Below the pieces are notes generated by a model. That model saw only the letters and a program-made list of their open reading frames with translations. It had not been told where the DNA came from and made no database searches. A stretch of DNA of 56,058 bases from Cohnella terricola (GTDB taxonomy: Bacteria > Bacillota > Bacilli > Paenibacillales > Paenibacillaceae): contig NZ_VNJJ01000023.1 of NCBI RefSeq assembly GCF_007786475.1, forward strand, positions 1 to 56,058. Reading direction: 5' to 3'. Both the position numbers and the translations under genes were made by a program. Positions 1-8,097 of this stretch are shown one piece after another; within the stretch, counting starts at the first letter, position 1, and the number at the start of each line of letters is the position of its first letter.

Positions 1-7
1 GAGTCAT
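1..7 (-). CDS. start of a gene running off the left edge
   Basis: Only the first codons are inside the window. On the minus strand an ATG at 7-5 follows a GGAGG Shine-Dalgarno (GGAGGAATATCAAC before ATG) at about nine bases spacing. The product cannot be identified. No other explanation for this well placed ribosome binding site is visible. Confidence 0.45.
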
Positions 8-120
8 GTTGATATTCCTCCGATGAATGTTGTCTCGACAACCTCATTCTAAGAGAGAACTTTCAACATGGCTTTATTTAATGTTTACCAACAGCCATTT
101 TACACAATTATATGGACTCT

Positions 121-232
121 ACTCGGATTGCCCCAGTACAGGCGCGAGTTGTTCGATTTTTTCGAGTAACTCTTCCGGATTGCCCCAGTGCAGGCGCGAG
201 TTGTTCGTGTTTTCGAGCAAATCCTAGGGTTT
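121..232 (-). repeat. about two units of the 51-bp intergenic repeat family A
   Basis: Read on the minus strand this segment gives two tandem units related to the arrays at 20254-20440 and 34736-35225. The shared core is AGTTACTCGAAAAAATCGAA followed by CAACTCGCGCC and a CTGGGGCAATCC tail. The units are 52 bp apart (repeat of CGGATTG at 124 and 176). Short open frames cross the units but lack a ribosome binding site, so I treat it as non-coding. The rest of the gene-free stretch 8-384 holds the LexA-like palindrome listed separately. Confidence 0.75.
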
Positions 233-293
233 TGTCGCGATCAGCAAACGTTTTTAGTCTCAAAGTCGGATGTTCCAAAGCTTGAGTAGCCTG

Positions 294-321
294 TATAATG
301 TCCTAGCAAACATATGTTTGC
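294..321 (+). promoter_or_regulatory. TATAAT box followed by a LexA-like palindrome
   Basis: A TATAAT hexamer lies at 294-299 and is followed at 306-321 by the perfect 16-bp palindrome GCAAACATATGTTTGC. The centre matches the Firmicute LexA/DinR box (CGAACRNRYGTTYG type) except for a symmetric G-to-A and C-to-T change. It sits where transcription would start, about 63 bp before the ydjM-like gene. The -35 region (TGTTCC near 271) is poor. LexA binding is inference; the palindrome is directly visible. Confidence 0.5.
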
Positions 322-384
322 GTAACGGGGAGCTTATTGATCGCATAAGCTCATACATCATGGGAACTACAGCGGAGGAAACAA

Positions 385-1026
385 ATGAAAGGAACGACTC
401 ATCTAGCCATCGGCTGCGCGATCGGCGCGTTGGCTTGCGCGTATTATCCGTTCAGCATGAACAGCGCCGCGCTGTACTTTACGGTCGCGGGCATGTCTGC
501 CCTAAGCGCGGATTTGGACGGGCCAAGCATTCTCAGCGGGAAAATCACGAAGCTCTCGGGTATGCTGCGCAACCTCGCGCTATTAACGGGAATCTTCCTG
601 ATGGCAGGCTTGGCCTATCGATACTTTGTTCTAGGCGACTTTGACCGAACCTACGCGACTTGCACGACGGCCGTGCTATTGCTAGGTTTCGTTGCCAAAC
701 AGGGAATCATCCGTAATGCCATAGTCAGCTTGATCGGATGCGGCCTTCTTTATTTCGGCTGGACTTCCCAACAAGATTGGCTCATCGGTCTCGGCGCCTT
801 CATCGTATGCGCACCTTGGCTGAAGCATCGCGGAATGACGCATACTGTCTGGGCTCTGATCTTCTGGGGAACGATCGGCTGGGGGCTGGAGCAACAATTG
901 AAGGTTGACGGTATCGCCGCCGTCGCAACGGCCGGATACGCCTCTCACCTGCTCGCCGACACGATGACGCCGAACGGCGTGAAATGGCTGTACCCATTCT
1001 ATAAGAAGGCGATTAAGCTTCATTAA
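385..1026 (+). CDS. YdjM/DUF457 family inner-membrane putative metal-dependent hydrolase
   Basis: A 213-residue polytopic membrane protein of the DUF457 (YdjM-like) family, annotated as membrane-bound putative metal-dependent hydrolases. Visible family motifs are THLAIG at residues 5-10, the acidic pair in SADLDGP (D43, D45), HRGMTHT at 148-154 and SHLLADTMTPNGVKWLYPF at 187-205; these His/Asp residues are the probable metal ligands. Start ATG is preceded by GGAGG at good spacing. The founding member, E. coli YdjM, is a LexA regulon gene, and a LexA-like palindrome lies upstream here. The substrate is unknown. A hairpin terminator follows the stop. Confidence 0.88.
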   Translation: MKGTTHLAIGCAIGALACAYYPFSMNSAALYFTVAGMSALSADLDGPSILSGKITKLSGMLRNLALLTGIFLMAGLAYRYFVLGDFDRTYATCTTAVLLLGFVAKQGIIRNAIVSLIGCGLLYFGWTSQQDWLIGLGAFIVCAPWLKHRGMTHTVWALIFWGTIGWGLEQQLKVDGIAAVATAGYASHLLADTMTPNGVKWLYPFYKKAIKLH

Positions 1027-1038
1027 TGGGTAACAGCA

Positions 1039-1070
1039 AAGGACATCTCCTGATGATGGGAGATGTCCTT
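1039..1070. terminator. bidirectional Rho-independent terminator
   Basis: A 12-bp perfect stem (AAGGACATCTCC / GGAGATGTCCTT) with a short loop, followed by CTTTC on the plus strand and preceded by AAs. It lies between the convergent ydjM-like gene and the PH-domain gene and can serve both. Confidence 0.8.
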
Positions 1071-1073
1071 CTT

Positions 1074-1427
1074 TCATTGTACCTGAATTTCCGTCAATTC
1101 TTGCGCTCGGTATTTCAACCTGGCGTTCTCCGCCGCTTGGCTTAACAGATCCGATACCGTGATGCTGTCCCTAATATTTCGCAACGTATACGTAGGGGTC
1201 GTCGTATCGGTGGAAAAAATCGTAATGTCTCCGAACTTCAGCATTCGCTCGAGCAAATTTCGCTTAAGCGAGATGTCCCGGATTCGGTACAACTGAATTT
1301 CTTCGCGCCTTTTCGTTAAAATCCCCCGCTCTACAATCGCTCTGCGTTCCGTAATCTGGTAACGGGTAAAACTAGGGAAACCGTAATTAAAAGGTTTGCC
1401 CTCCCACAGCACGTTCTCGTTCAACAT
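1074..1427 (-). CDS. bacterial PH-domain (YdbS/DUF304-like) protein
   Basis: A 117-residue soluble protein with the bacterial Pleckstrin-homology-like pattern: NVLWEGKPFNYGFPSFTRY, then ITERRAIVERGILTKRREEI and IRDISLKRNLLERM, ending in a domain with FGDITIFSTDTTTPTY. This is the DUF304/bPH2 fold, usually found in small proteins of unknown function. I chose the internal ATG at 1427 because GGGGAGAGG lies seven bases upstream; a longer frame extends to 1511 without a ribosome binding site. It lies six codons or so downstream of lhr in the same direction, so cotranscription with lhr is plausible. No membrane segment is present in the short form. Confidence 0.8.
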   Translation of the reverse strand: MLNENVLWEGKPFNYGFPSFTRYQITERRAIVERGILTKRREEIQLYRIRDISLKRNLLERMLKFGDITIFSTDTTTPTYTLRNIRDSITVSDLLSQAAENARLKYRAQELTEIQVQ

Positions 1428-1517
1428 CGCAACCTCTCCCCGAAAATGGATGTTCGTTCCTCTATTGTACACGATTCGAAACGCACTGGCTCCCCAATGT
1501 TGTCGATCCATGAAAGC

Positions 1518-4500
1518 TTAGTTCGACCAGAACACGAGTGAATTCATGTCACGCTCCGCGCCCATCTGTAACAACAGCTTGCCGATATCCGTCCCGAATA
1601 CGGGCTCACCGTTCCAACGGTCGATCTTAACCTTCACCAGCTTGCGGCTTTGAATGACCGCGCGGATCGTGCTTAACAGGAGATCGGCTTGCTCTTGAAG
1701 AGTGACAGCATTTGATTCGGATGGTCTCGAATCCATCGCCGACTCCGCGTTTTCTCCCGGAAAACTATACACCCTCTTGCAATTGTTTTCGATCCAGAAT
1801 ACCCAGCGGCTTCCCGTCAGTGCTAGGAAACTTCCCGGCTTGCGGGTGAAAGATTCGCCTCTTGACGGCTGCGGCCAATCGGATAACACGCCGAAGGGAT
1901 TCGCCGGGTCGGCGGAAGAGAGCACCGTAATCGCGGAATCCGCGGCAAGCGGCGGCTGTCTGACTGCATCACCCAGCTCCCGGGTCGTGAACTGCAAGGA
2001 CGCCATTCCCCTAATAAACGTACCCCTCGTCAGAACGCCCCACTCTTCCAGCCTTTTCAGCGCCGGATAGAACCGTTCCCACGAATAGGGAGCCGTATTC
2101 GCGACCAAATCCTTATTGATCAACCCGTAAACCTTCAACAGATGATGCGTCCATTCCAATACCGGAGATTCCGCGCGACTGTCCGGATCCGTCGATTGCC
2201 CGGACGAAACGTCAAGGTTATCCCCCTCACTCAGAAGCGCACCCGTCGCATACCAGCGTCCGAGCCCGGAGCCCGTTCTCGCCCACTGAGCCTGCTTACC
2301 GGCCACTTGAACGCGCAACGGGGCAAATTGATCATTGGAGATTGTTCCCTCCCATACGAGGTCCATCAAATCTCCAAGCAGTTCCGACGGAGCCTGTCCC
2401 GTTTCCCGGCTTAACCGTGTAAGAAAGCTTGCGCCTCCCGCTTCGATCCGCTTCAGGAGGTCCGGGTGCTTGGACGTTTGCGCGGTCGCATCCTTAATGA
2501 ACGGCGCATATAAAACCTTGGAATCTGCCAAGAAAAAAGCAATTTTCCCTTCCTTCTCGCCTTCCTCCTTGCGTCCGATCCAGAAGACGTCTCCCGATGC
2601 GCACAGCAAATCGAGATCTTCCTTGCGGTAAGGCTTCAAGCGGGTCGGCAGCACGATCGTCTCCCAATGCGACAATGGAAGAAATAAGCCTTGAAGTCTT
2701 TCAAGAACGACCCTTAATCCATCGCTTCCTTGCAATTGCGTCCCCTGCCAAGCGTGCTGCATCGTCGCGATTTGACCGCACCATCTTGCCGCGTCAGCGG
2801 GCTCGATCCGGTGTCGGGCTTGGCGAATCGATAACCGGACGAGACGGGAAGCCACTTTCACGCTAGTCCACAATCTTTCCTCTTCATTCGCGGCATGCGG
2901 CGCCCTCTCGATCATTCCTTTGTTCAACAGCTCTTCGATCGCGAGTTTCGCCGCCGCTAGCGACAAAGAAGGATATCTATCGCATAACTCGTCCTCCGTA
3001 AACGAGATCACGCGATCCGCGTATCTTCCGAGCACAAATATGAGCGATTCAGGGGACTCCGGGAACCCCTCATAGATTTCGCGTTCATCGGCCGATATCC
3101 ACCGGAATTCACCGTCCCCGGCCAAATCCAGGGCGATCGCCTTATTCCGTTCTTGCAGTTGCCGCAGCCACATTAGCGCTTGCTCCCCCGCAAGACGCGA
3201 AATCTCGTTCGCCGTCATATCGCCCCTCGTCTTGAGCAAGGAGGCGAGTCCGTCCGCATTGGCCGGCGGCCGGTCGGTTTCTTCGAGTTTGCGCCTCTCC
3301 TCCTCGACGACTTCGCGATCGATGGCGTTCCCGAGAGCATTACCGCCAAATAATCGACTCGCCAATTCCTTGCTGATATTCAGCAATTGAAGACGTGTCG
3401 TTTCATCCAGCCCATCGCCCTCGTACAGCTTCATATTGACGTAATCCGCGATGAAATTGGCCGCGAACGGCGACGGATAGGGTGTCTCCCGCACAACGAC
3501 GGCTATTTCTCCCGACACGAGACGATCTAGAAACGTCTTCAATTCGTCGATTCTTAAGTAATCCTGTAAGCATTCCTTCATCGCTTCCCGCAAATACGGA
3601 AAATGAGCCGCATATGGGAGCGCGCCACGCAGCAATTCCTCGCTGCGAAGCCGTTTCTGCCATAATGGCGTCCGCGTAAAACTGCGGGACAGCAGTAACC
3701 CGTTCTCGGCGATCCGGCGAAAAGCGATGCCTAGCAGAGGAGACCCGGTAATCGCTTCAGTAAGCAACTGTTCGATATTGCTTGGCGTGACTTGATTGAA
3801 CAATTGCAACCATGAAGCATCCCACTCCGGGAGCACGAATTCGATTCCGTTATCTTTGGCGTTCCCGTACAGCCGGTAGGGAAGCAACTGCTCGAATTGC
3901 CTCTCGATGGCGAGCAGCCAGGCACGATTCACCGTTCTACCGCAATGATTATGGATAATGACGTGAGTCTGGTTCATCACGTCGCGATAGTGTTCGATCA
4001 CGATTCGGTTGTCCGTCGGAAGTCCGCAAGACCGGTGTTGCGAGCGTAGAAGAGCGACAAGTTCCCCTGCGGAAAGACGGTCCATGTTGTAATTCACGCC
4101 TAGCCATTCGCAAGCCCGTTCGTTCGATTCGGTCTCTTGAGCCGACTCTTTTTCATGCTCCTCGTCAAGTACAAGCCGTTCGGACAATTCCCGCAGCAAC
4201 GCACCGATCTTCTCCCCCAACACGAAAGGACGGCTGCCCGCTTCGTTGCGCCAGAATGGGATTTCGCTAAAACGGTTCCCCGCTTCGGATACGTATACCC
4301 GGTCGTTGCGAATGTCGCGGATCATCCAAGAGCTTGTCCCTAATTGAAACACATCTCCTACGCGGCTTTCCTGTATGAATTCTTCGTCCAACTCGCCAAG
4401 ATGGACGCGACTGTCGAGATGATGCACCGGGTAGTTACCGCTTTGCGGAATTGTCCCGACTCCGGTCACCGCGGCCATCGCTGTATTGCTTCGCTTGGAC

Positions 4501-5957
4501 AGCCGGTTCTCCATGCGATCCCAATCCAACAGTGGTTTCGCGAACGGATAGAAACCGGCTAGAACCTGAAGAACGCTCTCCAGAAGCTCTATCGGATAAC
4601 GGCTGTAACTGTCGCTGCATCGAATCAAACGATGCAAAACCGTTATATCCCAATCATCCATCGCGGTCATAGCGACAATCTGCTGTGAGAGTACGTCCAT
4701 CGGTGCTAGAGGAATGCGGATCACTTCGATCTCGCGTCGGGCGATCTGCCTGCCCAGCACTGCAAGCTCGGGCAACAACGACTTCTGTCTAGCTAGCAGT
4801 ATGCCGCGGCTAGCTTCGCCTACGGCATGCCCCGCGCGGCCGATTCGCTGAATGCCGCGCGCGGCTTCCTGCGGAGAATCGATCTGGATAACCAGATCGA
4901 TATGTCCGACATCGATTCCGAGCTCTAGCGAAGAGGTCGCAACGATGCATCTTAAGCTTCCTTCTTTAAGCAATTGCTCGACTTCCAGCCGACGCTCTCG
5001 CGACATACTGCCATGATGCGAGCGAGCTAACTCGTAACCGAAATGATCGTTCAGTCTCAGGCATAACCGTTCGCATAGGCGCCTGCTGTTAACGAACAGC
5101 AGCACGGAGCGGCAGCCTTCCATGGCCTGAACAATTCTATCAAGCAAAGGAAGCCATACCGCCTCTCGCGAAGCGGCAGGCACGTTCAGATCCGGCATCG
5201 TGATCGACACGTCCATCTGTTTGCTCATGGCACTCTCGACGATCGTCACTGGACGTGGTTGCGACGCTGCGCCTCCATCCTCGTCCATCCCCGCAGCTTC
5301 CCAGCCTCCGAGAAACCTAGCGACTCGTTCCAATGGTTTCTGAGTGGCGGATACACCGATTCTCTGAATCGGTTTCGTATTGCGATAGGCTAACCTTTCC
5401 AGGGTCAAGCTAAGGTGGGCTCCACGTTTGTCGGCGGCCAGGTCGTGAATTTCGTCGACGATGACATGGTCTACGTTCTCCAATATTTTACGCCCTTTTT
5501 CCGACGTCAACAGAAGAAATAAAGATTCCGGAGTCGTGACCAATAGATCCGGTGGTCGACGCAGAATAGCCGCACGTTTGCTCGGGCTTGTGTCGCCGGT
5601 TCTCACTTCACAGCGAATGCCCGGCCACTCGCCGCCATTGCCTGCTGCCCTGGCATCCAGTTGTTCGGCGAATCCGAGGGCATGATGATGAATATCGTTA
5701 TTCAGCGCTTTAAGCGGCGTTATGTACAATATTTTCACGCCTGACGGCAAATCCGAACGGATTTTCTCACGTACTAGCGCGTCGAGGCAAGGCAGCAAAG
5801 CCGCGAGCGTCTTGCCAGAACCCGTTGGCGCCGCAATGAGCGTGTGGCGGCCTTCCCCGATCGATTGCCAAGCCTCCCGCTGAACGTCGGTAGGCTTGCC
5901 GAACGATTCGGCGAACCATTCGGATATGACCGGATGGAACGGTAATTGCTCTATCAT
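1518..5957 (-). CDS. lhr: Lhr-family superfamily 2 ATP-dependent helicase, long form
   Basis: A 1479-residue SF2 helicase of the Lhr (large helicase-related) family. Walker A APTGSGKT is at about 43-50, the DEIH box at 168-171, SAT (motif III) at 203-205, and motifs V-VI are seen as SSLELGIDVG and QRIGRAGHAVGEASRG. The remaining 1000 residues fit the Lhr winged-helix and beta-barrel core plus the long C-terminal extension of the E. coli type (about 1540 residues). Lhr proteins translocate 3' to 5' on single-stranded DNA and unwind RNA:DNA hybrids. Start ATG 5957 has AAAGGGG upstream; the frame is open to 6029 but without a binding site. In several genomes Lhr is paired with a phosphoesterase or exonuclease; here it is followed by a PH-domain protein. 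Confidence 0.93.
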   Translation of the reverse strand: MIEQLPFHPVISEWFAESFGKPTDVQREAWQSIGEGRHTLIAAPTGSGKTLAALLPCLDALVREKIRSDLPSGVKILYITPLKALNNDIHHHALGFAEQLDARAAGNGGEWPGIRCEVRTGDTSPSKRAAILRRPPDLLVTTPESLFLLLTSEKGRKILENVDHVIVDEIHDLAADKRGAHLSLTLERLAYRNTKPIQRIGVSATQKPLERVARFLGGWEAAGMDEDGGAASQPRPVTIVESAMSKQMDVSITMPDLNVPAASREAVWLPLLDRIVQAMEGCRSVLLFVNSRRLCERLCLRLNDHFGYELARSHHGSMSRERRLEVEQLLKEGSLRCIVATSSLELGIDVGHIDLVIQIDSPQEAARGIQRIGRAGHAVGEASRGILLARQKSLLPELAVLGRQIARREIEVIRIPLAPMDVLSQQIVAMTAMDDWDITVLHRLIRCSDSYSRYPIELLESVLQVLAGFYPFAKPLLDWDRMENRLSKRSNTAMAAVTGVGTIPQSGNYPVHHLDSRVHLGELDEEFIQESRVGDVFQLGTSSWMIRDIRNDRVYVSEAGNRFSEIPFWRNEAGSRPFVLGEKIGALLRELSERLVLDEEHEKESAQETESNERACEWLGVNYNMDRLSAGELVALLRSQHRSCGLPTDNRIVIEHYRDVMNQTHVIIHNHCGRTVNRAWLLAIERQFEQLLPYRLYGNAKDNGIEFVLPEWDASWLQLFNQVTPSNIEQLLTEAITGSPLLGIAFRRIAENGLLLSRSFTRTPLWQKRLRSEELLRGALPYAAHFPYLREAMKECLQDYLRIDELKTFLDRLVSGEIAVVVRETPYPSPFAANFIADYVNMKLYEGDGLDETTRLQLLNISKELASRLFGGNALGNAIDREVVEEERRKLEETDRPPANADGLASLLKTRGDMTANEISRLAGEQALMWLRQLQERNKAIALDLAGDGEFRWISADEREIYEGFPESPESLIFVLGRYADRVISFTEDELCDRYPSLSLAAAKLAIEELLNKGMIERAPHAANEEERLWTSVKVASRLVRLSIRQARHRIEPADAARWCGQIATMQHAWQGTQLQGSDGLRVVLERLQGLFLPLSHWETIVLPTRLKPYRKEDLDLLCASGDVFWIGRKEEGEKEGKIAFFLADSKVLYAPFIKDATAQTSKHPDLLKRIEAGGASFLTRLSRETGQAPSELLGDLMDLVWEGTISNDQFAPLRVQVAGKQAQWARTGSGLGRWYATGALLSEGDNLDVSSGQSTDPDSRAESPVLEWTHHLLKVYGLINKDLVANTAPYSWERFYPALKRLEEWGVLTRGTFIRGMASLQFTTRELGDAVRQPPLAADSAITVLSSADPANPFGVLSDWPQPSRGESFTRKPGSFLALTGSRWVFWIENNCKRVYSFPGENAESAMDSRPSESNAVTLQEQADLLLSTIRAVIQSRKLVKVKIDRWNGEPVFGTDIGKLLLQMGAERDMNSLVFWSN

Positions 5958-6008
5958 CAGCTCTGCCCCTTTCGCTAGGAGCGCGAACGTCGCGCACGAT
6001 AATAATAA

Positions 6009-6051
6009 ACAACCCGACCGCTGTCCCATATAAGCTGCGGCCGGGCGTTGT
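6009..6051 (-). terminator. imperfect hairpin between acetyltransferase and lhr
   Basis: Minus-strand hairpin with arms ACAAC...CCGC and GCGG...GTTGT, followed on the minus strand by TTGTTTATTATTA. It follows the stop of the acetyltransferase gene and precedes lhr, consistent with an intrinsic terminator. Confidence 0.5.
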
Positions 6052-6055
6052 CCTT

Positions 6056-6574
6056 TTATACTTTTTTCTCGAATTTGCTAAACACGCCGGACGAATTCGT
6101 TCCTTCTCCAACCAATTGATAGCCGAGACCGCGGTAGAAATCGTTAAGCACCTGTAAGCTTGCCAGACAATCGAGACGAATGACGCGTTTGCCTAGCTGA
6201 GAGGGTACTGCCGTATCCACCCACTCCATCATCTTCCTGCCGATGTTCTGGCCGGCCAACTTGCGGTTGATCGCAAGCCGGTGAAGATAGACCGCGGATT
6301 GGTCCACGGACCGTTCTCCCCAAATTTCCCGATCCCATGCGTTGGGCTCTTTAAGAAGCATGACCATGCCTGCGGTTAGATGATTCTGCTTAAAAATGTA
6401 CACTTCGCCGCGATTAATCGCCTCCGGAGTATTGCACGCATCTTCTCCCCGAAGCAAGCCGTTCCATTGCGTCGAGCCTTTGCTTAGCAACCATTCCGCC
6501 GTGTTCACGAGAAGACGCATGATCTCCGTCGTATCTCCCGAATCCGCCTGTTCTACACTTGTGAAAATAGACAT
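6056..6574 (-). CDS. GNAT family N-acetyltransferase
   Basis: A 172-residue single-domain GNAT protein. The acetyl-CoA binding strand and loop are visible in VYLHRLAINRKLAGQNIGRK (about 95-114; R/Q-x-x-G-x-G/A type motif A, here AGQNIG), followed by RLDCLASLQVLNDFYRGLGY, the motif-B region with the conserved N and Y residues. It transfers an acetyl group to an unidentified amine. ATG 6574 has GGAGG at six bases. It is followed by a hairpin, so it is probably monocistronic. Paralogous GNAT genes occur elsewhere in the window (39628, 45586, 46043, 47480). Confidence 0.85.
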   Translation of the reverse strand: MSIFTSVEQADSGDTTEIMRLLVNTAEWLLSKGSTQWNGLLRGEDACNTPEAINRGEVYIFKQNHLTAGMVMLLKEPNAWDREIWGERSVDQSAVYLHRLAINRKLAGQNIGRKMMEWVDTAVPSQLGKRVIRLDCLASLQVLNDFYRGLGYQLVGEGTNSSGVFSKFEKKV

Positions 6575-6647
6575 ATAGCGCCTCCTGATCTGGTATAGAG
6601 AATAAATATATCATACCCGCGTTGCAGAAGGATAAACCGAACTCCGT

Positions 6648-7511
6648 CTATTCTACGTCGAAGTCGAAATATATGTCGGGGTACGGTTCGTTCTTGAGTG
6701 TATAGTGCCACCACTCTTTATTATAAGGCTTAAACCCATACTTCACCATAACGTTCTTCAGAATATTGCGGTTATCGGTCTGCTCAGCGGTAATTTGTTT
6801 CGTGCCATGGCTGGAAATCTCCCCGAAAAAGTCGAAAGGGCTTCCCATATCGACAGGATCGCCTGTCTTTCGGTGCACGATCGTAAGATCGACCGTGCTT
6901 CCCCGCGAATGACCTGATCTCGAAGCGACATAACCGAGCTTGAACACCTTCGTCTTGTCTACATCCGGATAAAATTCGTTTTTCATTTTCGTATCTCTCG
7001 CATCTTTCGCCCAAGCGGTAAAATGGCTGACCGCTTTCTTTGGCCGATAGCCGTCGTAGATCAGAAAAGCATATCCCTGTTCGTCAAGCTCTTCGCTCGC
7101 TTTTCTTAAAGCTTCCGCCGCCTGTGCGGTTAGGATCGGAACCGGTGCGTTATATCCTGCGATCCTCTCTCCTACGAAGTTATAATCGGAATAATACCGA
7201 ATCTCAAATAAAGCTTTTGGGATGGCTTCATCCACGTACACGAACCCTTCAGGCAAATTCCGCTTTTTCTCGATCCCATCTTGTTCGACTGGTTTGTCTT
7301 GTACGGCAGGCTCGTCCGATGGAATAGCCGGCGGTTCCGACTGTCGGGCCGGCTGTTCGGCTGGTAGCTCGTTTTGAGGGGATGTCGTCTGTTCAGGAGA
7401 CACAACGGGCACTGCCGTGGGTTCGGCCTGCCGGTATTCGCACGAGGACAGCGCGAGCAGAATGCAAATGAGCAGCGACGTCATTATCGCCATATACTTG
7501 CGGGCAGACAT
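6648..7511 (-). CDS. secreted lipoprotein of the VanX/D-Ala-D-Ala dipeptidase (M15D) family
   Basis: A 287-residue lipoprotein: hydrophobic signal, lipobox LSSC with the lipidated Cys at 24, a Pro/Glu-rich linker to about residue 85, then a peptidase M15D domain. The zinc site is complete: SGHSRGSTVD gives H201 and D208, and EWWHY gives the catalytic Glu266 and His269; the VanX-type Arg is in YDGYRP. Members hydrolyse D-Ala-D-Ala outside the membrane, usually in cell-wall recycling; without VanH/VanA neighbours there is no reason to call it a vancomycin determinant. Start: ATG 7511, but an in-frame TTG at 7517 is better spaced from AAAGGAG and could be the real start. Confidence 0.86.
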   Translation of the reverse strand: MSARKYMAIMTSLLICILLALSSCEYRQAEPTAVPVVSPEQTTSPQNELPAEQPARQSEPPAIPSDEPAVQDKPVEQDGIEKKRNLPEGFVYVDEAIPKALFEIRYYSDYNFVGERIAGYNAPVPILTAQAAEALRKASEELDEQGYAFLIYDGYRPKKAVSHFTAWAKDARDTKMKNEFYPDVDKTKVFKLGYVASRSGHSRGSTVDLTIVHRKTGDPVDMGSPFDFFGEISSHGTKQITAEQTDNRNILKNVMVKYGFKPYNKEWWHYTLKNEPYPDIYFDFDVE

Positions 7512-7595
7512 CGTCAAAATGATCTCCTTTCGCCCGATCAAGGCTGTCATGCGGTATAATCAAACTAAACTGTTAGAAAAATTGGGAGAATACAG

Positions 7596-7790
7596 ATGTC
7601 GGATACGCAGCGAATCGATTGCATGAAGTGTCGTCACTATTATGTCACATGGGACCCGAATTTTCCGAAAGGCTGCCGAGCTTTCGGATTCAAATCACAT
7701 ACGATGCCAAGCATTGCCGTTCGTTCTTCTTCCGGCAAAGCGTGCTTGAACTTTGAAAGCAAGACCGGAAATGGCCAAACCCTTAAGTGA
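7596..7790 (+). CDS. conserved small four-cysteine protein
   Basis: A 64-residue soluble protein with CMKCRHYYVTWDPNFPKGC and a second half ending KACLNF. Cysteines at 9, 12, 27 and 50 suggest one zinc site. Similar short proteins are widespread in Bacillales and are sometimes annotated, without good reason, as uracil-DNA glycosylase fragments; the function is unknown to me. ATG 7596 follows GGGAG. It is divergent from the VanX-type gene; a TATAAT at 7555-7560 lies between them, with no convincing -35. Confidence 0.72.
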   Translation: MSDTQRIDCMKCRHYYVTWDPNFPKGCRAFGFKSHTMPSIAVRSSSGKACLNFESKTGNGQTLK

Positions 7791-7797
7791 CATCAGC

Positions 7798-8070
7798 CTA
7801 TTTAAATTGCTTCCAGTCCATGGTCGTATTGTTCAATAAATATTCGAAGTCTTGCTCTTTGCGCTTCCGTTCGGTTTCCCGAGCGGCTTCCGCTTCCTTG
7901 CGCTTCGTCTCTTGACGTTGCGCTTCCTCCTGCTTCAAAGTCTCGGCCTGCCGTTTAAGCTTCTCTAAAGTCTCCAAACCCAGCCGATCCTTTAGCGTGA
8001 CGGGACGGTCTCCGTTATCGGTCGACTTACGGGCATCCGCTTTGACTGGTTGATGGTGGCGCTTTGCCAT
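7798..8070 (-). CDS. YqkE/DUF3886-like small charged protein
   Basis: A 90-residue, very hydrophilic protein. It begins MAKRHHQPVK, carries the phrase VTLKDRLGLETLEKLK, and continues as a long Glu/Arg/Lys-rich coiled-coil (about 33-75) ending NNTTMDWKQFK. This arrangement matches the YqkE (DUF3886) family of Bacillales, function unknown. GAGGAGGG precedes ATG 8070. It converges on the four-cysteine protein gene with only seven bases between stops and lies just downstream of the glycerophosphodiesterase gene, which may share its transcript. Confidence 0.75.
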   Translation of the reverse strand: MAKRHHQPVKADARKSTDNGDRPVTLKDRLGLETLEKLKRQAETLKQEEAQRQETKRKEAEAARETERKRKEQDFEYLLNNTTMDWKQFK

Positions 8071-8097
8071 ATGATCGGATCCCTCCTCGATACTCTT

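Noticed and set aside
682..1077. 131-residue minus-strand ORF antisense to the ydjM-like gene
   Set aside because: Shadow frame of a clear DUF457 gene; composition is arbitrary and it crosses the terminator.
6648..7511. Vancomycin-resistance vanX
   Set aside because: There is no vanH, vanA or VanRS pair nearby, and the protein is a lipoprotein with a long linker; housekeeping peptidoglycan recycling is more likely.
7532..7560. Promoter for the four-cysteine protein (TATAAT at 7555)
   Set aside because: The -10 is perfect but no acceptable -35 or extended -10 exists; not listed as a feature.
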